Made by a program: the position numbers and the translations under genes. From Flavobacteriaceae bacterium (GTDB taxonomy: Bacteria; Bacteroidota; Bacteroidia; Flavobacteriales; Flavobacteriaceae): DNA of 5,741 nucleotides. Within the stretch, counting starts at the first letter, position 1, and every line of letters begins with the position of its first letter. Positions 1 to 4,797 of this stretch are shown one piece after another. The notes under the pieces were generated by a model, which was given only the letters and a program-made list of their open reading frames with translations, made no database searches and was not told the DNA's origin. The stretch spans positions 1 to 5,741 of the forward strand of contig JAUYUF010000068.1 of the NCBI GenBank assembly GCA_030694835.1. Reading direction: 5' to 3'.

Positions 1-468
1 TAACACTGCCATTCCAAAAAATAATACAAATACATACCAATAATTGATCATGAAACCAAAAAACAATTCTCCTTTATTGGTTTCATGATCAATGATATCC
101 ATAAAAGCAATAGTAGTTCTTGAGTATGTGAATTTGTAATAGATGAGATCTACATAATTTGTAGCATATCCAATTAGATTTGTTGTGAAATATAAATAAA
201 ATAAAAAATTTTGATATGCTTTTTTTGTATTTATTATGAATGGGAGAATTGAAAATAGAATGAATATTGTATTTATATAAAGTATTGCAGTGGTGTCAAA
301 AGCTAATCCATGATATTCAAGTGGAATAAAATCTGAAATTGAATCAACTTCTAAAAGTTCGTAATTGAATATTAAAAAAAGAATTCGTGCTATTAAATAA
401 AACACATAGACTAATAATATCCTATATATTAGAACTTTATATTCTTCAATTCTTATATATTTTTTCAT
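1..468 (-). CDS. LTA synthase family protein (sulfatase-fold phosphotransferase), N-terminal membrane part, cut by the window edge
   Basis: The gene starts with ATG at 468 and stays open to base 1, giving 156 residues; the C-terminal part lies outside the window. What is visible is a membrane domain with hydrophobic segments at about residues 12-34, 58-79, 87-108 and 137-156. The spacing and several local motifs match the N-terminal membrane domain of Bacteroidetes LTA-synthase-family proteins: YHGLAFD at 52-58 before the second helix, an N..D..YYKF...RTT block at 104-119, and NYWY at 142-145. Family members carry a periplasmic sulfatase-fold domain that transfers phosphoglycerol or phosphoethanolamine from a phospholipid to a glycan or lipid; that catalytic domain cannot be checked here. 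It is the fifth gene of the minus-strand series, 95 bases after the GT39 stop, and may have its own promoter. The substrate is unknown. True lipoteichoic acid synthesis is unlikely in a Gram-negative organism. Confidence 0.72.
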   Translation of the reverse strand, partial: MKKYIRIEEYKVLIYRILLVYVFYLIARILFLIFNYELLEVDSISDFIPLEYHGLAFDTTAILYINTIFILFSILPFIINTKKAYQNFLFYLYFTTNLIGYATNYVDLIYYKFTYSRTTIAFMDIIDHETNKGELFFGFMINYWYVFVLFFGMAVL

Positions 469-498
469 GAATTTTTACCTTATTCTTTTTTGTGGAAG

Positions 499-506
499 CA
501 AAAATA
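499..506 (-). promoter_or_regulatory. Candidate -7 box for the LTA-synthase-like gene
   Basis: Read on the minus strand this is TATTTTTG, a full match to the Bacteroidetes -7 consensus TAnnTTTG. It lies 30 bases before the ATG at 468. A TTTG lies upstream but at a spacing of about 14 bases instead of the usual 19-21, so the -33 half is poor. In AT-rich DNA such an octamer can arise by chance. It is a suggestion that this gene can be transcribed separately from the genes upstream. Confidence 0.3.
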
Positions 507-530
507 CAAAATATAAAGAACAAAATATAA
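507..530 (-). repeat. Two direct copies of a 10-base AT-rich element upstream of the LTA-synthase-like gene
   Basis: The decamer TTATATTTTG (minus strand) occurs at 521-530 and again at 507-516, with four bases between the copies. Both lie directly upstream of the candidate -7 box. They could be alternative promoter elements or a binding site, or a chance result of low-complexity AT-rich sequence. Confidence 0.3.
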
Positions 531-539
531 GTGCTTATA
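526..539. repeat. Short near-palindrome (6-base arms, 2-base centre) between the GT39 stop and the LTA-synthase-like start
   Basis: The sequence is TATAAG-TG-CTTATA on the plus strand, with perfect 6-base arms. It lies about 25 bases after the GT39 stop codon and about 20 bases upstream of the candidate -7 box at 499-506. The size fits an operator half-site pair better than a transcription terminator, because the stem is short, AT-rich and has almost no loop. No function can be assigned. Confidence 0.25.
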
Positions 540-563
540 ACTGAGACTTAATAGTTATATATA

Positions 564-2192
564 CTAATAGTAAACTTTGTATTTTCCAAATATCTTAGAA
601 TCATTAAAATATTTCTCAATAATTTTGATGGTATCAGGTTCAATAATATTATTTTTTATAATTAAAAACGTGTTTTTATTTTTGGATATACTTAATAATA
701 AATCCCTCTCTGATTTAATCTTATAATTGATTAAATATTTTTTCCAATGTTCAGAAGTCTCAAAATTAGTTTCTCTTTGGGTGTTATAATTCCCATTATT
801 TACTGTAATAATTGGTTGATTTAAGTAAAAAGACAATGAAGGCAATAATCTGTCATACACAATAATTGTTTTGTTTCTAGTATGTGTTTGGGTTTTAATA
901 TATTCAGCTATAGGTTTAACTGAATTGAGAGTCTGCTCATTGTAGCTAAAAAATAAATTACTTTCAGCAATCAATGTAAAAACAAAAAGTGCAGAAATAT
1001 ATAATAGTTTTATATGATTTGATATTTTTTTATTTTTTGAAATGATGATTAAAAGAATTCCAATAATCATTATCAATCCAAAAGTGATATATAAATTGGT
1101 GTTTAAATTCAGCGGAAGAAACTTGATAATAGTAGATGCAAGAAAAATCAAAATAAATAATACATAATAAATTCTGATAAAAGCACGAATCCATTTTTCT
1201 GGAATAGTATAAAAATGTTTTGCCATAATTATTGATAAAATACTAAAAATTGGTAAGACATATAGTATCAACTTAGAAGTAGACATACTGAGTATTACAA
1301 AAAACAAAATGATACTTATTAACAGTGAAAATTCTGTTGTTTTTTGCTGATAAAATTGCTTAAATCGGGAACTGAAGTTTTTAAAAAATAGAAATATTAA
1401 TGGAATTCCCATCAAAGGAACTAAAATTAAATAGTAATAAAACGGCTCTCCTCTTTTAAAATTATCAACAGCAACTCTATCAATTAATTGGTGATTAACA
1501 AAATAACTTAGCAAACCCTCATTTTTATTGATTAATAAGATAAACCAAGCACTACTTACAACTAAAAATAAAATCAACCCAAGGTATTGATGAATATTTT
1601 GTTGAATTTTTTCTTGGTTGATGATCTTTGTCGTAATGATAAAAGTTAATGGAATAATCAAGCCAACCGGACCTTTGGTTTCAAAAATGAGTCCAAGAAA
1701 AAGATAAAAAAGATATAAAAAAATGGGTTTTTGGCTACTTCTATATCGAATCAAAAAATATAAAGACGCTAAAATAAAAGTATTCAAATAAGCATCAGTT
1801 GTTAAATTTCTAACGGATATAATTACCATCGGAAATGAAAAGTAAATGATACTTGCCGCAAATGCAATAACTTCTTTTTGATAAAGTAATTTAGCAATTA
1901 AATACACCAAAATGAGTTGAAGAATTAAACTGAATTGCAAAAAAAATCGTGCTCCAAATTCATTGATGCCAAATAATTGATACCCAAATGTGGTTATATA
2001 ATAAGTAATGGGTGGTTTGTGAAAATGTTTAATTCCGAGTTCAGTCGGTTCAATATAATTACCAGAATCAAGCATTTCTTTAGAAATTTGTGCATAACGA
2101 GCTTCGCTACTTTCGGTCAATCCCCAACTTCCAAGTCCTGAAATTAGGATTAGAAAAGCAATACTTAGAAAAACGATGAATTTAAGTTTCAT
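564..2192 (-). CDS. GT39 / ArnT-like membrane glycosyltransferase using a polyprenyl-phosphate sugar donor
   Basis: This is a 542-residue integral membrane protein with about a dozen hydrophobic segments over residues 4-415 and a soluble, Lys/Asn-rich C-terminal domain (about 418-542), as in ArnT and other GT39/PMT-family enzymes. Family members transfer a sugar from a polyprenyl phosphate to a lipid, protein or glycan on the periplasmic side. Visible family motifs are SEARYAQISKEML (29-41), HFHKPPITYY (56-65), LFGINEFGAR (73-82), TTDAYLNTF (131-139, with Asp133), KGPVG (173-177), NHQLIDR (233-239), PFYYY (250-254) and S..SKLILYVLP (302-314). The first-loop acidic pair, DE in many relatives, reads Ser29-Glu30 here, with Glu27 close by. 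The ATG at 2192 leads directly into the first helix. The gene follows the LAB_N gene after 89 bases, in which I see no convincing promoter or terminator, so it is probably cotranscribed. Acceptor and sugar are unknown. It is not safe to call it ArnT, since the genes for aminoarabinose synthesis are not seen. Confidence 0.87.
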   Translation of the reverse strand: MKLKFIVFLSIAFLILISGLGSWGLTESSEARYAQISKEMLDSGNYIEPTELGIKHFHKPPITYYITTFGYQLFGINEFGARFFLQFSLILQLILVYLIAKLLYQKEVIAFAASIIYFSFPMVIISVRNLTTDAYLNTFILASLYFLIRYRSSQKPIFLYLFYLFLGLIFETKGPVGLIIPLTFIITTKIINQEKIQQNIHQYLGLILFLVVSSAWFILLINKNEGLLSYFVNHQLIDRVAVDNFKRGEPFYYYLILVPLMGIPLIFLFFKNFSSRFKQFYQQKTTEFSLLISIILFFVILSMSTSKLILYVLPIFSILSIIMAKHFYTIPEKWIRAFIRIYYVLFILIFLASTIIKFLPLNLNTNLYITFGLIMIIGILLIIISKNKKISNHIKLLYISALFVFTLIAESNLFFSYNEQTLNSVKPIAEYIKTQTHTRNKTIIVYDRLLPSLSFYLNQPIITVNNGNYNTQRETNFETSEHWKKYLINYKIKSERDLLLSISKNKNTFLIIKNNIIEPDTIKIIEKYFNDSKIFGKYKVYY

Positions 2193-2281
2193 AGGTAAAT
2201 AATTATATTTAATATCAACTAGAATATATCAGTTTGATAATAGATTTTCCTAATTATACGTTTAGGGCAAAATGGTATTTT

Positions 2282-2902
2282 TTAAATTTGATTTTTTAAA
2301 ATAATTAAATTTCTGATATATAGAAAAACTGAAAAGATGGTCCCTAAAAACAAAACTGGATCTTTTCTTAAAATTGCATAAAAAAGAATCATTAATGAAC
2401 CTACTAAACTTAGAATCCAAAATCCCTTTGGTAAAGATGATATTTTATATTTTTCAGTTAATATCCATTGATAAACAAATCTCATAGTAAATATAATTTG
2501 TGCAACAGAACCCCAAATTAGTAACCATGTAGCAATATTATCTGAATGAAATAGATGGTAAACATCAATTCTGTTATTATTAAAGTAAAAAATAACTACA
2601 AATAATGGGAAAGCCAAAAGTAATAACCTGATTAAAATAGGTAGTTTTTTCCATTCTTGTTGAAAATGAAGATTTCTAATATATATAAAATAGGTGAGTG
2701 ATTGGCCTAACATAATAGCAAAATCCTCTCGAAAATATCCATAAATAAACATCAAAATGGATCCCATTAAACTTAGTTTCCAGAAAATTGAAGGTGTTTC
2801 AACTTTTTTATTTTTTTCTGAAAGTAGCCATTGAATTATAGCGCGACCAAAATATAATAATTGCGCAGCAAAACCAATTGAATATATAAACCAGCTACTC
2901 AT
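2282..2902 (-). CDS. Duplicated LAB_N-domain membrane protein (SWEET-like 3+1+3 helix layout)
   Basis: This 206-residue membrane protein is built of two copies of the lipid-A-biosynthesis N-terminal domain (LAB_N). Copy 1 (about 10-78) and copy 2 (about 131-199) align without gaps at an offset of 121 residues, with 29 of 69 positions identical by my count. Shared positions include Q14/Q135, R20/R141, QW 24-25/145-146, EK 29-30/150-151, P37/P158, FW 40-41/161-162, SL 44-45/165-166, GS 47-48/168-169, R58/R179, D60/D181 and YIRNL 74-78/195-199. Each copy has three hydrophobic helices, and an extra helix (about 88-107) links them, giving seven. LAB_N is, as I recall, grouped with the MtN3/PQ-loop (SWEET) fold, which has the same layout. 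The gene overlaps the GT2 gene by 8 bases, so the two are likely translationally coupled, and a GT39 gene follows. A role in moving or presenting a lipid-linked sugar is an inference. It is not a lipid A disaccharide synthase: the LpxB catalytic domain is absent. Confidence 0.85.
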   Translation of the reverse strand: MSSWFIYSIGFAAQLLYFGRAIIQWLLSEKNKKVETPSIFWKLSLMGSILMFIYGYFREDFAIMLGQSLTYFIYIRNLHFQQEWKKLPILIRLLLLAFPLFVVIFYFNNNRIDVYHLFHSDNIATWLLIWGSVAQIIFTMRFVYQWILTEKYKISSLPKGFWILSLVGSLMILFYAILRKDPVLFLGTIFSVFLYIRNLIILKNQI

Positions 2903-3620
2903 TGATTATTTTAGAATTTGAAACTTGGTAATTAATATATTTTTTCTTCATCCATAAATAGGCGAAACAATCCATTAATGGTCCTAATAATCTATTCCAT
3001 AAACCAAATTTGGCTGTTCCAGCAATACGTGGAAAATGTTGCACTGGAATTTGCTTAATTCTGCCATTTTGCAATAAAATCATAGCAGGCAAAAACCGAT
3101 GTAAACCTTTAAACATTGGAATTTTTTTAGCATAAGACGTTTTGATAATTTTTAACGGACAGCCAGTATCATCCATTCCATCATTGGTAAAAGCACGTCG
3201 AATCCCATTTGCAATAGTTGATGACATATTTTTTACAATTGAATCCTGACGGTTAGAACGTACACCGGTTACTAATTCATTATCTCCAATATGCGCTAAT
3301 AATAAATTAAAATCGTTCGGTGAAGTTTGTAAATCCGCATCAATATAACCTACTAATTCAGTATCACAATAATCAAATCCAACTTTAATAGCGGCACTTA
3401 ATCCACAATTTTTTTGAAACTGAATAAAAGTAAAATCGTTATTTCTTTGGCAAATGGCTTCAATTTTTTCTTGACTTCTATCAGAACTGCCATCGTTTAC
3501 TAATAAATATTTTGTTTTTTTTGAAGCTATTTTTAAATAATCAGTTAATTCTTTTTCTACTCTTTCCAGATTTTCTTCTTCATTATAAATGGGAACTATA
3601 ACCGTTAATTCGTATTTCAT
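2895..3620 (-). CDS. Family 2 glycosyltransferase, DPM1/ArnC-like (probable polyprenyl-phosphate sugar synthase)
   Basis: With the start at 3620 the protein has 241 residues. It has a GT-A fold: VIVPIYNEEENL (7-18), VNDGSSD (41-47), the metal-binding DADLQ (94-98), TGVRSNRQD (118-126), DDTGCPLK (150-157), HRFLP (174-178) and HFPRIAGTAKFG (195-206). These are features of enzymes that move a sugar from a nucleotide donor to dolichyl or undecaprenyl phosphate at the cytoplasmic face. The chain ends soon after one hydrophobic stretch (about 211-224) and lacks the two C-terminal membrane helices of ArnC and GtrB. An in-frame ATG at 3656 would add 12 residues (MIFLQ...) and overlap meaB by 32 bases. 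I prefer 3620 because the fold begins right after it and it leaves a 4-base gap to the meaB stop. The 3' end overlaps the LAB_N gene by 8 bases. The sugar cannot be told from the sequence. Confidence 0.88.
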   Translation of the reverse strand: MKYELTVIVPIYNEEENLERVEKELTDYLKIASKKTKYLLVNDGSSDRSQEKIEAICQRNNDFTFIQFQKNCGLSAAIKVGFDYCDTELVGYIDADLQTSPNDFNLLLAHIGDNELVTGVRSNRQDSIVKNMSSTIANGIRRAFTNDGMDDTGCPLKIIKTSYAKKIPMFKGLHRFLPAMILLQNGRIKQIPVQHFPRIAGTAKFGLWNRLLGPLMDCFAYLWMKKKYINYQVSNSKIINE

Positions 3621-3624
3621 TGCT

Positions 3625-4632
3625 TTATTTATTAATATGCTTTGTAAAAATATCAATTAATTCTTTAGCTGCTTTAATTGGTGAAATTGAATGTTGTCGG
3701 ATTTTATTTTTGTAGTTAGATAAAGAATTATTAATTTCTTTATTGTTGTAAAATAAGGAAAGTAAACTCGCTTTTAAAGTTTCATCAAACCAAATTTCAT
3801 TTTGTTGATTTCTTTTTTTATCCCAAAATCCATTTTCTTTGATAAGTTTTATATAATCCTGAATTAAATTCCAAACTTCTTCAATTCCAATTTTATGGAG
3901 TGCACTACAAGTTAATACTTTTGGATTCCATCCATTTTCTTTTGCTGGAAACAAATGAAGTGCCCTTTCTAAATCAGCTTTAGCAATTCTAATATTTGTG
4001 GCATTATTATTATCATCTTTATTAAAAACAAAAAGATCAGCCATTTCAATAATTCCTCTTTTGATACCTTGTAATTCATCACCAGCTCCTGCTAAACTTA
4101 ATAATAAGAAGAAATCTACCATGGAATGAACTGCAATATCATTTTGTCCAACACCAACAGTTTCAATTATTATAATATCAAAACCAGCAGCTTCGCATAA
4201 AATAATAGCTTCTCTAGTTTTGTGAGATACACCACCTAAAGAATCCCCAGATGGAGTTGGTCTGATAAATGCGTTTGGATCTGTACTCAATTCAATCATT
4301 CTGGTTTTATCGCCTAAAATACTTCCTTTAACCAAATTACTGCTTGGGTCAATAGTTAATACCGCAACTTTATGATTTTTAGCAGTTAATAATTTTCCAA
4401 AGGCTTCAATAAAAGTGCTTTTTCCAACACCTGGTACTCCAGTTACACCAATTCTAATAGACTTTCCTGCTAATGGTAAGCAGCCTTCTAATATTTCTTG
4501 CGCTAAAAGTTGATGTTTAACAGCTGTACTTTCAATAATACTGATAGCCTTACTTAAACTAGCAATTTCACCATTTTGAAGTGATTTTATGTAATCTTTA
4601 GCTGTATAATTTTGGAACAGATTCAAGTTCAT
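3625..4632 (-). CDS. meaB: Methylmalonyl-CoA mutase-associated GTPase MeaB (ArgK/YgfD family)
   Basis: This 335-residue cytoplasmic G3E-type GTPase acts as a chaperone that guards methylmalonyl-CoA mutase and gates loading of its B12 cofactor. The family core is complete: P-loop GVPGVGKST (65-73), DPSS (95-98) followed by GSILGDKTRM (103-112), PTPSGDSLGGVS (125-136), ETVGVGQND (157-165, the switch/Walker B region) and the guanine-specificity motif NKDD (204-207). The N-terminal helical part (1-57) and the C-terminal helical dimerisation part (about 270-335) have normal size, so the gene looks intact. The ATG at 4632 is a sensible start. It is the first minus-strand gene, divergent from cysS, and ends 4 bases before the GT2 start, so the envelope genes behind it are probably on its transcript. 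The mutase subunit genes are not in this window. The older name ArgK (arginine/ornithine transport kinase) should not be used. Confidence 0.95.
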   Translation of the reverse strand: MNLNLFQNYTAKDYIKSLQNGEIASLSKAISIIESTAVKHQLLAQEILEGCLPLAGKSIRIGVTGVPGVGKSTFIEAFGKLLTAKNHKVAVLTIDPSSNLVKGSILGDKTRMIELSTDPNAFIRPTPSGDSLGGVSHKTREAIILCEAAGFDIIIIETVGVGQNDIAVHSMVDFFLLLSLAGAGDELQGIKRGIIEMADLFVFNKDDNNNATNIRIAKADLERALHLFPAKENGWNPKVLTCSALHKIGIEEVWNLIQDYIKLIKENGFWDKKRNQQNEIWFDETLKASLLSLFYNNKEINNSLSNYKNKIRQHSISPIKAAKELIDIFTKHINK

Positions 4633-4645
4633 GAGTACTTATTTT

Positions 4646-4675
4646 ATTTCAATCGGTATTTTATAAAATTGAAAT
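4646..4675. repeat. 8-base inverted repeat with a central palindrome in the meaB leader
   Basis: ATTTCAAT (4646-4653) and ATTGAAAT (4668-4675) are perfect inverted copies separated by 14 bases. An overlapping 12-base perfect palindrome, ATTTTATAAAAT, sits at 4658-4669. The block lies 14-43 bases upstream of the meaB ATG, and downstream of the candidate meaB promoter box. It could be an operator or a weak leader hairpin; in such AT-rich DNA chance is also possible. Confidence 0.3.
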
Positions 4676-4700
4676 AGCTTATTATCATATTTGTTGAAAT

Positions 4701-4708
4701 CAAAAGTA
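4701..4708 (-). promoter_or_regulatory. Candidate -7 box of the meaB promoter
   Basis: On the minus strand this reads TACTTTTG, a full match to the Bacteroidetes -7 consensus TAnnTTTG. It would place the transcript start near 4694, about 60 bases before the meaB ATG. The sequence 19-21 bases upstream is a T-run without a clear TTTG, so the -33 half is weak. If real, it would drive meaB and the envelope genes behind it. Confidence 0.35.
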
Positions 4709-4744
4709 CTATTATTTCATCAAAAAAAACTAAAAATGAATTCG

Positions 4745-4775
4745 TTTGTGTAATGAGACATTTATAGTATTTTTA
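4745..4775 (+). promoter_or_regulatory. Probable cysS promoter of the Bacteroidetes type
   Basis: TTTG at 4745-4748 is followed, after 19 bases, by TATTTTTA at 4768-4775. This matches the Bacteroidetes sigma factor promoter TTTG-N19-21-TAnnTTTG at every fixed position except the last G. The expected transcript start is near 4782, giving a leader of about 16 bases before the cysS ATG at 4798. No Shine-Dalgarno sequence is seen, as is usual in this phylum. Confidence 0.5.
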
Positions 4776-4797
4776 CAATCTAAACGATTCAGCCAGC

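Noticed and set aside
526..539. Intrinsic terminator after the GT39 gene
   Set aside because: The stem is only 6 AT-rich base pairs with a 2-base centre and no clean T-run directly after it, so a stable terminator hairpin is not supported.
2193..2281. Separate promoter for the GT39 gene in the 89-base gap
   Set aside because: A TTTTG is present on the minus strand, but no TAnnTTTG-like box follows at 19-21 bases. No hairpin or repeat of note was seen.
2282..2902. Naming the LAB_N protein lipid-A-disaccharide synthase (LpxB)
   Set aside because: Only the small membrane domain, in two copies, is present. There is no room for the glycosyltransferase domain of LpxB, so the name would be misleading.
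3621..3656. Upstream ATG extension of the GT2 gene (MIFLQSILINKA)
   Set aside because: The 12 residues lie inside the end of meaB in another frame, and the GT2 fold starts immediately after the internal ATG at 3620.
3625..4632. Calling the GTPase ArgK, a periplasmic-transport kinase
   Set aside because: The P-loop, DPSS, ETVGVGQ and NKxD motifs are those of the MeaB GTPase; the ArgK kinase label is an old misannotation of this family.
4634..4710. AGTACTT (4634-4640) and AAGTACT (4704-4710) as a long-range inverted repeat
   Set aside because: Only 7 bases with a 63-base spacer, built on the self-palindromic AGTACT; this is likely by chance in AT-rich sequence.
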